DNA from: Caballeronia glathei
GTDB lineage: Bacteria > Pseudomonadota > Gammaproteobacteria > Burkholderiales > Burkholderiaceae
DNA length: 53,748 nucleotides
NCBI RefSeq assembly: GCF_000698595.1
Contig: NZ_JFHC01000058.1
Span: 1-53,748, forward strand
Direction: 5' to 3'
The notes beneath the pieces were generated by a model. It saw nothing but the letters and a program-made list of their open reading frames with translations. It was not told the origin of the DNA and searched no databases. A program made the translations under genes and the position numbers. This document shows, piece by piece, positions 34,340-43,183 of the stretch (positions are counted from its first letter, which is position 1; every line of letters starts with the position of its first letter).

Positions 34340-36094
34340 ATGAAAGACGATCTCGACCTGATATTGCAAAGTCACGCTTCGGATAGCGTCGAACAGCGGG
34401 TCAGGCATCCGCCGCTGCATCATGACGAGCACGCGCGGGGCGACATGCACGCGCAATTGTCTGCCCGGGAGATCGAGCGAGCCAGGCGCCTTGGCGTACC
34501 CAGGAAGTACCCGGCCGGTGAATTCCTGCTTGAAGCAGGACAGGCATGCGCGGGCATGCTCATCGTCCTGAAAGGAGCCGTCCGGATTATCTACCGCGAC
34601 GGGCTGGGTCGCTCGCTCAATGAACTGGTCCTGCGGCCAGGGCAGTTCGTCGCAGAGGTGGGCCAGCTGTCCGGCAAGCCTGCAATGGTCGACGCGTGCG
34701 CGATAGAAGACGTGGAGGCCCTGTTGCTCGCTCCGCGTCAATTGCGTCAGTTGATAGTCGGTGAAGCCGAGCTCGGCGAGCGCGTCATGCGTTCCCTCAT
34801 CCTTCGCCGATCGCGACTGGTGGAAGCAGGGGCCGGTCCTGTCATCATCGGCGATGCCGGCGATCCGGACGTCGTTGCGCTGCAAAATTTCTTTGCACGC
34901 AATGACTACCCGCACCACAAGACGGATCCTCAATGCGACCCTCAGGCGAGGCGCCTCCTCAAGCAAGTCGGCATCTCATCCACCGATCTTCCCGTTGTGC
35001 TGTGCCTTGACGGCACAGTGCTCCGGCGTCCCACCGAGGCCGCGATTTCGTCGCAGTTGGGTTGGCTTCCGTCATTCGAATCTCACCATATCTACGATGT
35101 AACGATCGTCGGGGCCGGGCCCGCCGGGCTCGCGACAGCGGTCTACGCGGCATCGGAAGGGCTTTCCGTCCTTGTGCTGGACGGTCGGGCGCCAGGAGGG
35201 CAGGCCGGCGAAAGCTCACGCATTGAAAACTACCTCGGCTTTGCAACCGGAGTCTCGGGCGGAGCGCTGGCTCGTGGAGCCTTCCTGCAGGCTCAGAAGT
35301 TTGGCGCGCAAATCGCCATCCCGATGAAGGTCAGGTGCCTTCAAACCGTCGGCTCGCCGATCAGGCTCGAACTGATCGACGGCCGGCGCATCCGAACCCA
35401 TACGCTGGTCATCGCGACAGGCGCATCGTATCGCCGCGCCGAATCGAACGGGCTCGATGAATTGAATGGACGTGGCGCTCACTATTGGGTATCTCCCGCG
35501 AGCGCGAAGCTTTCCGAAGGGATGGAAGTAGCGGTGATTGGAGGCGGCAATTCGGCAGGACAAGGGGCTGCTCATCTCGCGATGCATGCTTCACACGTTC
35601 ATGTGCTGTTTCGCAGGGACAGTCTTGAATCGACCATGTCGCAGTACTTGATCAGCCGGCTTTCCGACGCGGCGAATGTGACGTTGCACGCTCACACGGA
35701 GGTCGAGTCGGTGCGCGTCGAGGACGGGACACTGTCGGGACTGCGGTGCTCGACCCCGGACGGCGCGATGACGCTGGACGTCCGTCACGCGTTCATCTTC
35801 ACAGGCGCTGCGCCCAATACGGCATGGCTGAAAGACTCCGGCGTGCGTACCGACGACAAGGGATTCATACTGACGGGCTCGGCCGCGGGACACACAGGAC
35901 AGTTGCCGGGATCGCTCGAAACCAGTATTCCGGGCGTATTCGCCATCGGAGACGTCCGGTCGGGATCCGTCAAGCGCGTGGCTGCGGCGGTAGGCGAAGG
36001 TGCAGGCGTCGTCGCTCAAATACATCCTGTGATCGCCAAGCGCCGTGAACATGCGCAACCGGGCGCGCGCGAAATGATGCTGACGACAGCGTGA
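34340..36094 (+). CDS. cyclic-nucleotide-binding domain / thioredoxin-reductase-like fusion
   Basis: The protein has 584 residues. Residues about 40-160 are a cNMP-binding-type beta barrel (YPAGEFLLEAGQACAGMLIV, LRPGQFVAEVGQLSGKPAMV). Residues about 165-245 resemble a glutaredoxin-like domain (DPQARRLLKQVGISSTDLPV). Residues 250-570 are a low-Mr thioredoxin-reductase-type flavoprotein with GAGPAG (258-263), SRIENYLGF, GGGNSAG (401-407) and GVFAIGDVRSGSVKRVAAAV. The redox Cys-x-x-Cys is missing: residues 383-387 read WVSPA. It therefore cannot reduce thioredoxin in the usual way; it may pass electrons through another route, perhaps to the coupled Ohr protein, which is inference. It follows the Ohr gene by 23 bases. 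Confidence 0.87.
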   Translation: MKDDLDLILQSHASDSVEQRVRHPPLHHDEHARGDMHAQLSAREIERARRLGVPRKYPAGEFLLEAGQACAGMLIVLKGAVRIIYRDGLGRSLNELVLRPGQFVAEVGQLSGKPAMVDACAIEDVEALLLAPRQLRQLIVGEAELGERVMRSLILRRSRLVEAGAGPVIIGDAGDPDVVALQNFFARNDYPHHKTDPQCDPQARRLLKQVGISSTDLPVVLCLDGTVLRRPTEAAISSQLGWLPSFESHHIYDVTIVGAGPAGLATAVYAASEGLSVLVLDGRAPGGQAGESSRIENYLGFATGVSGGALARGAFLQAQKFGAQIAIPMKVRCLQTVGSPIRLELIDGRRIRTHTLVIATGASYRRAESNGLDELNGRGAHYWVSPASAKLSEGMEVAVIGGGNSAGQGAAHLAMHASHVHVLFRRDSLESTMSQYLISRLSDAANVTLHAHTEVESVRVEDGTLSGLRCSTPDGAMTLDVRHAFIFTGAAPNTAWLKDSGVRTDDKGFILTGSAAGHTGQLPGSLETSIPGVFAIGDVRSGSVKRVAAAVGEGAGVVAQIHPVIAKRREHAQPGAREMMLTTA

Positions 36095-36136
36095 CGACAT
36101 GCGGCTTCTTTACCTCGTGCTGTTGTCGCACCTCGT

Positions 36137-36985
36137 TCACGTTCTCAACTCAGTCAGAATCTGCTCGGCAAGAAAATCACAGGGAGCTCGCGCGGATCGC
36201 GAACTGCGTGCAAGGACTATCTCGAGTTCGGCAAGCGGTGGCAACCCTTCGTTCTGCGATAGCTGAACAAGATGTCCGGGTACGCTGCACTTTGCCAGTG
36301 ACGCGACCGCAAGCCCCGCTTCGACCATGCTGATCAGGCCCAGCAGACTCGGGCTTTCGTAGGACATTCGATATTTGATGCTCGCCCGTTGAAGCGCGCT
36401 GATGGCAGCGACACGCGCGGCACTGCCCTGTGCGAAAACCGCGATCGGAAGCGGACGCTCCTTCCACACTTTCCTCACGGCCGACCCGACCCAGACCATC
36501 GGCTCGAATCGGATGAATTCTCCCGCCATGCCCCTGGTTTTCGTGATGCAGGCGAGATCAAGCGTATTGTCCTTGAGCAATGGAACGAGTGCCGTGCTGG
36601 GCATGCCGATTACCCTTATTTCCACGCGTGGGTGAGCAACGGCGAACTTTCCCAGGACCGGCGGCAGCAGGGATGAAGCGTAGTCGTCCGGAACGCCGAT
36701 GCTTATGCGGCCCTTCATCTCCGGGCGAACGACCGATGCCCATGCCTCGTCCCGCATTGCAAGCATACGACGGCCATAGTCGAGAAGCGTCTTGCCCTCT
36801 GCGGTAATCGCTACGCTACGGGTGCTTCGGATGAAGAGCGGTCTTCCAAGTGATTCTTCCAGCGCCTTTATCTGCATGCTCACCGCAGACGCAGACCGGT
36901 GCACGGAATCCGCACCCCGGACAAACGATCCGGTGTCGGCGACCGCCACCACCATTTCAAGCACGTCCAGATCGAGCTTTTTCAT
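36137..36985 (-). CDS. LysR-type transcriptional regulator
   Basis: The protein has 282 residues, a normal to short LysR length. Its head reads LEMVVAVADTGSFVRGADSV, HRSASAVSMQIKALEESLGR and PLFIRSTRSVAITAEGKTLL. The effector domain begins RISIGVPDDYASSLLPPVLG. I chose ATG 36985, since the frame continues upstream to 37063 with residues that do not fit the family. It diverges from a RhtB-type exporter gene, with an inverted repeat between them, so exporter control by an amino acid is likely. Confidence 0.87.
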   Translation of the reverse strand: MKKLDLDVLEMVVAVADTGSFVRGADSVHRSASAVSMQIKALEESLGRPLFIRSTRSVAITAEGKTLLDYGRRMLAMRDEAWASVVRPEMKGRISIGVPDDYASSLLPPVLGKFAVAHPRVEIRVIGMPSTALVPLLKDNTLDLACITKTRGMAGEFIRFEPMVWVGSAVRKVWKERPLPIAVFAQGSAARVAAISALQRASIKYRMSYESPSLLGLISMVEAGLAVASLAKCSVPGHLVQLSQNEGLPPLAELEIVLARSSRSARAPCDFLAEQILTELRT

Positions 36986-36998
36986 TTCGTCAGAAAAT

Positions 36999-37015
36999 CT
37001 GAATAAAAAATTCAG
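36999..37015. promoter_or_regulatory. candidate LysR operator between the regulator and the exporter
   Basis: CTGAAT (36999-37004) and ATTCAG (37010-37015) are exact complements separated by five A. LysR proteins bind interrupted dyads containing T-N11-A in this position. It lies 14 bases before the lysR start codon and 71 bases before the exporter start. Confidence 0.5.
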
Positions 37016-37085
37016 TTTAATGCGTTTTACGTGGCTATGCGTCAGGTCGATACTGCAACCCATGACTACAGGAGAGCCTAGGGCA

Positions 37086-37733
37086 ATGCACGGTACGGTA
37101 TCGATCTACGGATTTCTGGCGGTCGGCGGGATGCTCGCTGTGACACCCGGCCCGAACATGGTCTACGTGATGTCGCGCTCCATTGCGCAAGGACGCGCAG
37201 CCGGTCTCATTTCCCTTGCCGGCGTCATGCTCGGATACCTTTGCTATATGTTTGGCGCGGCGTTCGGCATCACGACGCTTTTCCTGAGCGTGCCCTATGC
37301 CGGCAGTTTTTTGGGGGCCGGGGGCGCTTTCTATCTGATCTATCTGGCGTGGCTGGCCGTGGAGCCCGGCGGCCGCTCCCCCCTGGAGGTTCGCGATCTG
37401 CCTCAGCAACGGCCTCTCCGGCTCTTCGCGATGGGAGCAACGACCAGCCTGTTGAATCCGAAGCTGGCGATGATCTTTCTTTCACTCCTGCCTCAATTCA
37501 TCGACTATCGGGAGGGCGACGTGCTCAGGCAATCACTCGTGCTCGGTTCATCGTTGATCATCGCGTTTGCATCGGTGAATTGCGTTGTGGCAGTCTGCTC
37601 TGGCAGCATGGCGACGTTCCTGTCCCGCCGGCCGCGACTCCTGCTGGTCCAACGCTGGGTGATGGGGGCGGTGCTGTTCGTACTCGGCACGAGCATGGTT
37701 GTCGACGCATGGAGGCTCGGAGGAACCATTTGA
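37086..37733 (+). CDS. LysE/RhtB-type amino acid exporter
   Basis: The protein has 215 residues, the usual RhtB length, with six membrane spans. The N-terminal GGMLAVTPGPNMVYVMSRSI contains the family T-PGPN motif, followed by GLISLAGVMLGYLCYMFGAA, a central GATTSLLNPKLAMIFLSLLP and two C-terminal spans. It exports an amino acid such as homoserine, threonine or lysine; the substrate is not readable. ATG 37086 has AGGAG about 10 bases upstream. A divergent LysR gene is its likely regulator. Confidence 0.9.
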   Translation: MHGTVSIYGFLAVGGMLAVTPGPNMVYVMSRSIAQGRAAGLISLAGVMLGYLCYMFGAAFGITTLFLSVPYAGSFLGAGGAFYLIYLAWLAVEPGGRSPLEVRDLPQQRPLRLFAMGATTSLLNPKLAMIFLSLLPQFIDYREGDVLRQSLVLGSSLIIAFASVNCVVAVCSGSMATFLSRRPRLLLVQRWVMGAVLFVLGTSMVVDAWRLGGTI

Positions 37734-37874
37734 CATCCCTCTTCTGGTGCTTCTGACTGCGCTGTTTGACGCATGAACAGAGGGCGGAAGTCGAGCCCCT
37801 ATAAATCAACGCCGGGCGCAGTAAATGGCTTGGCCCGAAAACCAGAACGAGTCTGAAAGCTCCTGGAGGAGAAG

Positions 37875-38291
37875 ATGAAGAAGTCGGTTACGACAGACGG
37901 CCAGCCGGCATCCGGGCTGATCGACAATAAGATCGCCGAACTCGGGGACTGGCGCGGGGATACCTTGAGCCTGATGCGCAAGCTCATCAGGGAGGCAGAC
38001 CCGGACGTCGTGGAGGAATGGAAGTGGATGGGCACTCCCGTGTGGTCACACGACGGAATCATCTGCACCGGCGAGTCCTACAAGGCGATAGTGAAGCTGA
38101 CCTTCGCCAAGGGGGCTTCGCTGAAGGACCCGGCCAGGCTCTTCAACTCGAGCCTCGACGGGAACGTAAGGCGCGCGATCGACATTCATCAGGGGGAGCA
38201 GGTCGACCCGGACGCGTTCAAGACGCTCATCCGCGCCGCGGTCGAATTCAATCAATCCGGTGCAAAGGCAAAGCCGCGGCGAGCGAAGTAG
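37875..38291 (+). CDS. DUF1801 domain protein
   Basis: The protein has 138 residues. A central DUF1801 (YdhG-like) domain reads LMRKLIREADPDVVEEWKWM, TPVWSHDGIICTGESYKAIV, KLTFAKGASLKDPARLFNS and RRAIDIHQGEQVDPDAFKTL. It ends in a lysine/arginine-rich tail (GAKAKPRRAK). The fold resembles frataxin-like or iron-binding proteins in some members, but its role is unknown. GGAGGAG lies 5 bases before ATG 37875. It appears monocistronic. Confidence 0.82.
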   Translation: MKKSVTTDGQPASGLIDNKIAELGDWRGDTLSLMRKLIREADPDVVEEWKWMGTPVWSHDGIICTGESYKAIVKLTFAKGASLKDPARLFNSSLDGNVRRAIDIHQGEQVDPDAFKTLIRAAVEFNQSGAKAKPRRAK

Positions 38292-38667
38292 GCTGGTGCT
38301 TGGAGCAATGGACGAACGCACTGCACGTGCTCAACCTGCTGTAGATGGCAAGGTTGAGCATTGCGGGATCGCGTGTTTTCGTCGCCAATTTCAGACCATT
38401 CCGGACGCCGCGGATCTTCCATCCGATGGCACGTTTCAGAGCGCGCACAGATACGGCCTTTTGATTCTATTCGGCGAAATTTTATAAGGAATATATCTCG
38501 CCGGAAATATCCTGTGCACTGCCGCCGATCATGGAACATCCCTTTATACGGTTCAGGCGGAATCAACTTTATGCCGCCGTTCCAGGCTGCGTTTCTCGAA
38601 CATCGTTATCTTCGCCCGGCATCGATGCGCGTTTTCTAACGTCCGAAAAATGCATTGATATCCAAAA
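38292..38667 (+). other. 376-base gap with an AT-rich promoter-like stretch
   Basis: From about 38460 to 38670 the sequence is much more AT-rich than its surroundings. TTGATT at 38461-38466 and TATAAG at 38483-38488, spaced by 16 bases, form a plausible promoter for the YkgJ gene. No gene is supported in this gap. Confidence 0.35.
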
Positions 38668-39096
38668 ATGACTAAAAGCAACGTCGTTCAAATAGTCCAC
38701 TTTCAAGATGACAATCGTGTTTTCGTGGACATGGCCGATGACGTGGACAACCCGTGCCTGTCGTGCGGTGCATGCTGCCAGCACTTCCGCGTGTCGATGT
38801 ACATGGGCGAGATGGCAAGCTCGCCTTGCGGAACGGTGCCCGACGAGATGGTCAGCGCGATCAATCCCCTGATGGTGTGCATGAAGGGTACTGAGGCTGG
38901 CCATGGGCGTTGCATCGCCTTGCGCGGCACCGTGGGCGAACCCGGTATCCGGTGCGAAATTTATTCGCAGCGTCCGTCTCCGTGTCGCGAATATCGCGTG
39001 TGGTCCGAGGATGGAACACCCAATCCGGACTGTCAGCGGCTGCGCAAGGCTATCGGACTGCAGCCGTTGAGGCGCGGTGTGGCGACCGCCGCGTGA
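38668..39096 (+). CDS. YkgJ-family cysteine cluster protein
   Basis: The protein has 142 residues. The signature PCLSCGACCQHF gives Cys30, Cys33, Cys36 and Cys37, with further Cys residues near 54, 71, 82 and 95 (GIRCEIYSQRPSPCREYRVW). The YkgJ family is thought to bind zinc or iron through these cysteines; the function is unknown. The insert of about 40 residues with CGTVPDEMVSAINPLMVCMK between the clusters is typical of the Burkholderia version. No ribosome-binding site precedes ATG 38668. Confidence 0.85.
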   Translation: MTKSNVVQIVHFQDDNRVFVDMADDVDNPCLSCGACCQHFRVSMYMGEMASSPCGTVPDEMVSAINPLMVCMKGTEAGHGRCIALRGTVGEPGIRCEIYSQRPSPCREYRVWSEDGTPNPDCQRLRKAIGLQPLRRGVATAA

Positions 39097-39137
39097 CGCG
39101 GTTTGTTCCCGCACGCTCGTGACGTAATCCGTGCGCC

Positions 39138-41108
39138 GTGACCGCTTTCCGGAAAATAAGGAAGCTGATTGCCGGCGACCCGCTCGACCCGCTCGACCGG
39201 CGCACGCGCCAGGCCATCGCGATTACGCCGCTGTTCGCGTTAATCGGTCTAGGCGCCGATGGGCTGTCCTCGGCCTGCTATGGTCCCGAAGAGGCGTTTC
39301 TCGCGCTCGGGCAGCACACGCCACTGGCCCTGTTTATCGCATCAGCGACGGCGGCCACCGTCTTCATCATCTCGTTCGGTTACAGCCAGATCATCGAATT
39401 GTTCCCTGCCGGTGGCGGCGGCTATCGCGTCGCGACCGCATTGCTCGGCCCGCGCTGTGGCGCAGTCTCGGGGGCGGCGCTGCTGGTCGACTATGTGCTG
39501 ACCGTCGCGACGTCCATCGCGAGCGGTGTCGAAGCCTTGTTCAGTCTGTTGCCGGCGAACGCCCAGGCGTTCAGGCTCGTCACCGAGCTGAGCCTGATCG
39601 TGTTGATGAGCTGCCTGAATTTCCGTGGCATGAAGCAATCGATCCTCGTGCTGCTGCCGGTCTTCCTTGGCTTCGTCGCGCTTCATGCGGTGCTGATCGT
39701 GTACGGCGTCGCAGTCCACGGCGATCATCTGGCGGCGGTCCTGCCGGCCGCCGTGGGCGAGGCGCGCGGCATGTCGCATGCATTCGGCCCGCTCGTGGTC
39801 GCGGCGTTGCTGATGCGCGCGTTCTCGCTCGGCGGCGGCACCTATACCGGCCTCGAGGCCGTGTCGAACAATGTGAACATGCTCGTCGAGCCGCGCGTGC
39901 GCAATGGCAAGTGGACCATGTTCTGCATGGCGGCGGCGCTCGCGTTCACGGCGGGCGGCATCATCGTCCTCTACATGCTCTGGGGCACGAAGCCGGTCGA
40001 GGGTAAGACGCTCAATGCCGTAGTATTCGGCAGCGTGATCGACCACCTCGGGCTCGGCTCATCGCTTGCACGCCACGCCCTGCTCGCTGTGGTGCTCGCG
40101 TTCGAGGCGGGGCTCCTGCTCGTCGGTGCGCAGGCGGGTTTCCTCGACGGGCCGGTCGTCTTGTCGAACATGGCAGCGGATGCATGGATGCCACGCCATT
40201 TCCGCCACCTGTCGACGCGGCTGGTACGACGCAACGGCATTGCAGTAATCGGCATTGCGAATCTGGCCATCCTGTTGTGGACGCACGGCGACGTGACAAC
40301 GCTCGTGGTGCTGTACAGCATCAACGTGTTCCTGACCTTCAGCCTGTCGTTCCTCGGCTTGTGCATCTACCGGTGGCGCAGCCGCCACGGCGGCCGTGGC
40401 TGGCTTCGGCCCTTTGCGCTGGCGGCGCTCGGCTTGTCGACGACGGTCACGGTGCTGGCCGTGACGCTCGTCGAAAAGTTCATGATGGGCGGCTGGCTGA
40501 CCGTGCTGGTGACGGGCGCCGTGATCGCGCTGTGTTTTCTCGTCAGGCGTCACTACAGTGAAATCCGCACGCAGCTGGCGAACGAAGATGCGCCGTTCGC
40601 CGGTGCGGCGCCCCAGGTCGATGGCGGGATTCCGGTGAGGCCGGACCCGTCGCGGCCAACCGCGATCGTGCTTGTCGGCAGGCACCGTGGTGCAAGCATG
40701 CATGCGTTGCTTTGGGTGGAACGCATGTTTCCCGGCAGGTTCGACAACATGATATTCCTCGCAGTCGGCGAAGTGGACGCGCAAAGCTGGGAAGGCGCGA
40801 AGCAGATCGACGATTTGCGGGAAACGATGTCGTCATCGCTTGCGTACTATGTCGCTCAGAGCCGCTATCAGGGGTTTGCCGCCGATTGCCGGATCGAGTT
40901 CGCCACGCATCCGGCGGCCGGACTCATGCGGCTTGCCGAGAGCACCATGGAAGAGTTCCCGGACAGCGTGTGCTTCGCCAGCAAACTGATCTTCAGGCGG
41001 GTCAACTTCCTGTCGGCGTGGCTGCACAATCGAACGCCGGCCGAGATCCAGAAGCGGCTCCAATCGCAAGGCAGGAGGATGGTGCTCCTGCCGATGAAGG
41101 TCGGTTGA
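39138..41108 (+). CDS. APC-family permease, KimA-like potassium transporter
   Basis: The protein has 656 residues. About twelve membrane spans cover residues 25-480, starting with TPLFALIGLGADGLSSACYG and PEEAFLALGQHTPLALFIAS, which match the helix 1 region of KimA-type APC proteins, and followed by ELFPAGGGGYRVATALLG and TYTGLEAVSNNVN. The last 150 residues form a cytoplasmic alpha/beta domain (PTAIVLVGRHRGASMHALLW). KimA imports K+ with protons and is controlled by cyclic di-AMP in Gram-positives; this relative may transport K+ or an amino acid. The start is a GTG at 39138 without a clear ribosome-binding site. Confidence 0.8.
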   Translation: MTAFRKIRKLIAGDPLDPLDRRTRQAIAITPLFALIGLGADGLSSACYGPEEAFLALGQHTPLALFIASATAATVFIISFGYSQIIELFPAGGGGYRVATALLGPRCGAVSGAALLVDYVLTVATSIASGVEALFSLLPANAQAFRLVTELSLIVLMSCLNFRGMKQSILVLLPVFLGFVALHAVLIVYGVAVHGDHLAAVLPAAVGEARGMSHAFGPLVVAALLMRAFSLGGGTYTGLEAVSNNVNMLVEPRVRNGKWTMFCMAAALAFTAGGIIVLYMLWGTKPVEGKTLNAVVFGSVIDHLGLGSSLARHALLAVVLAFEAGLLLVGAQAGFLDGPVVLSNMAADAWMPRHFRHLSTRLVRRNGIAVIGIANLAILLWTHGDVTTLVVLYSINVFLTFSLSFLGLCIYRWRSRHGGRGWLRPFALAALGLSTTVTVLAVTLVEKFMMGGWLTVLVTGAVIALCFLVRRHYSEIRTQLANEDAPFAGAAPQVDGGIPVRPDPSRPTAIVLVGRHRGASMHALLWVERMFPGRFDNMIFLAVGEVDAQSWEGAKQIDDLRETMSSSLAYYVAQSRYQGFAADCRIEFATHPAAGLMRLAESTMEEFPDSVCFASKLIFRRVNFLSAWLHNRTPAEIQKRLQSQGRRMVLLPMKVG

Positions 41109-41353
41109 CGGCGGCGTGGCGCGACGACCCGAACGTGTCTGAAAGGTGAACGAGGCTGCAATCAGGTACCGAACCCTGACCTGAAGACAGCCTGGCGTGT
41201 CGATTAGGCCCGGCCGCGCAATACAGCACGTTCCGGAATGGGATTGACTGCATGAGGCACCGGCAGTATCTTTTCTGGCGGGGTGTCACGTCCCCTGCGC
41301 CGCCTCACAGTCCCTTCCGATTCCGCGTCGGCACAGCAACCCGGACCGAAGCC

Positions 41354-42121
41354 ATGCGTATCCACTTCCAGAACGCGTCAATTCCGACGCGGGCCGCCAA
41401 TCGGCTCAAATACCGCCTGTCGCTGAAGGAATCCCAGGCGCGACAGGTGACTTCCGAAGTCTTCGGCTACAGGGACTGGACCGACCTTCACAGCGAGCTG
41501 GGCAGCACGGCGGCTTCCGCGCTCGACGAAGGATGTGACAGCGCGACACTGAGCGAGCGACGCGCCTATCAGGCGTCGCAATTGGCCGCATCGTCAGTTG
41601 ATCTTCACGGTGCATCCGCGGACGACTTTGTCCAATGGTGGCAACCATCGGCCGCGCATCCGCACGAAGAGGACGCGCGCCCGGCAGAAACGCCGTTTGC
41701 CGGTTCAAAGGAAGATCTGAGTTTTCAGGAGGCGCTAAGCACATTGGCTCACGCCGTGCACCATCCCGTTGGCCACTTTGAACAAGCGCTCGTGACCGGC
41801 ATACGCAGAACGGAAAACGAAACGTCGCTGAGCCTTGCAGAAGCGATCACCGATGAGTTGCTAAGCGGCAACCGGAACCGGGAACCCGAGGTGGCTCGTC
41901 ACCTCCTTGAGGCCTTGGCCTCGCGAGGGCTACCCCGGTCGATACTGAACCTGTCGACGAGTTTGGCGCTTGGCGATGGCGGGCCCAAGGACGAAAAAAG
42001 AGCCGCTGGCTTGCTCGCGCAGTTGGCCGACTCTGCTTCAACTCCCGATGATCTCAAGCGGATTGCCAAATCGCGCCTCGGCACCGCCCAGGCGCATGGC
42101 AATCCGCAGCCGGCTTCCTGA
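41354..42121 (+). CDS. hypothetical protein with Sel1-like C-terminus
   Basis: The protein has 255 residues. The N-terminal 45 residues (AANRLKYRLSLKESQARQVT, then SEVFGYRDWTDLHSEL) resemble a short helical domain that also occurs before glyoxalase-like domains in plasmid proteins. A linker rich in acidic residues follows. The last 70 residues (EPEVARHLLEALASRGLPRS, LGDGGPKDEKRAAGLLAQLA) look like one or two Sel1-type helical repeats. I do not know the function. The frame begins at 41252, but ATG 41354 is where recognisable sequence starts. No neighbour suggests a role. Confidence 0.6.
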   Translation: MRIHFQNASIPTRAANRLKYRLSLKESQARQVTSEVFGYRDWTDLHSELGSTAASALDEGCDSATLSERRAYQASQLAASSVDLHGASADDFVQWWQPSAAHPHEEDARPAETPFAGSKEDLSFQEALSTLAHAVHHPVGHFEQALVTGIRRTENETSLSLAEAITDELLSGNRNREPEVARHLLEALASRGLPRSILNLSTSLALGDGGPKDEKRAAGLLAQLADSASTPDDLKRIAKSRLGTAQAHGNPQPAS

Positions 42122-42462
42122 ACCGTCAGCCAAGGCGATGCACGTTGCTCACCGTGCCCTGGCATAGCGCATCGCGCTCGTCGGGACTTGCCTGCGTGGT
42201 CAGCCGCCTGAACGCATTCCAGCTCCAGCCGTTGCTGTGTGGATAGGAGCCCTTGTCCACAGGGAAATTCCCTCGCGCCGACCATCTCCATGCAGGTGTG
42301 CATCCACGGCTTCCACGCTTCGGCCAGATTAATCGACGACGGCGGCGACATGTGCATCGTCCCGTTCAGCGACCCCTCTTGCAGTGGAGCGTGGCGTATG
42401 TGCAGCGTCGCGGACACGTCCTCGCGCACCAGCTCACCGCATTCGTCCTTTCAAAAGGAATT
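42122..42462 (-). other. 341-base gap with a possible decayed phasin-like frame
   Basis: On the reverse strand a frame from 42429 to about 42190 encodes AEAWKPWMHTCMEMVG and LLSTQQRLELECVQAADHAG, with the amphipathic helical look of a phasin-like protein. It then runs on opposite the preceding gene with no family-like ending. This may be a remnant or chance. Confidence 0.25.
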
Positions 42463-42963
42463 TCAACGTCGCTGCGACGCAGAAGCTGGATAAGCCTCCT
42501 TGAACGCGGCAATCATCGCATCCGAGACGTACGACTCCAGAATCGAAGTCGAAGCCGCTTGCATTTCACGACCCACATCGTTCCGGACCGAACGCAGTTT
42601 CCCGACCGCGGACGAGGCGCTTCCGTATCTCACAAGCGAGTGCAACTCGTCTGCGGTCATGAAGTCCGCGTAGGCCGAGGCAAGATTGGCGTCCCAGCGC
42701 GCTTGATATTTCTCGCGAAATTCATCCAGCTTCGCGTGGACGAGGAGCGAGGTTGCAGGTTCCCCGAGCTTCTTGCTCAGAACCCCGAAGGTGGTCGTCC
42801 TGATCGCGACGATCCAGCCCATGGACGCCAGATTGTTGCCGATGTGCCGTTGCTCGACGAAGGCTAGCGCGGCATCACGGGCGTCGCTGGACGCGGCGGA
42901 TACGGGCAATGGCTGAAGCCAGATCACCAGCAAGACTACGCAGCAACGAATGTATAAGCTCAT
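42463..42963 (-). CDS. secreted helical protein, unknown function
   Basis: The protein has 166 residues. A signal peptide (SLYIRCCVVLLVIWLQPLPV, cleaved near VSA-A) is followed by an all-helical chain: ARDAALAFVEQRHIGNNLAS, KLDEFREKYQARWDANLASA, YADFMTADELHSLVRYG and ILESYVSDAMIAAFKEAYP. The layout recalls DUF2059-type periplasmic proteins, but I cannot confirm the family. The frame is open upstream to 43143; ATG 42963 places the signal peptide at the start. It is a single gene. Confidence 0.6.
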   Translation of the reverse strand: MSLYIRCCVVLLVIWLQPLPVSAASSDARDAALAFVEQRHIGNNLASMGWIVAIRTTTFGVLSKKLGEPATSLLVHAKLDEFREKYQARWDANLASAYADFMTADELHSLVRYGSASSAVGKLRSVRNDVGREMQAASTSILESYVSDAMIAAFKEAYPASASQRR

Positions 42964-43183
42964 GACGATGTACACGGCCGGAACAACGGTGTTATCGGCA
43001 CGTCGGGGCCGGTACTTTAGGTCTGATTCCAGGCAACAGGGCCGGACAAGTCTTCCAGACGCCCAGGTCATGGATGAAGTTGCCGGTTTCATCTCGACCC
43101 TGTAACTGGAAGTAGCCGGTGATGGGTCCGATATCTCCGCCAAAAGACATGTGATGCGGCTTCGACGCGGCCCGCTCGGCAGG

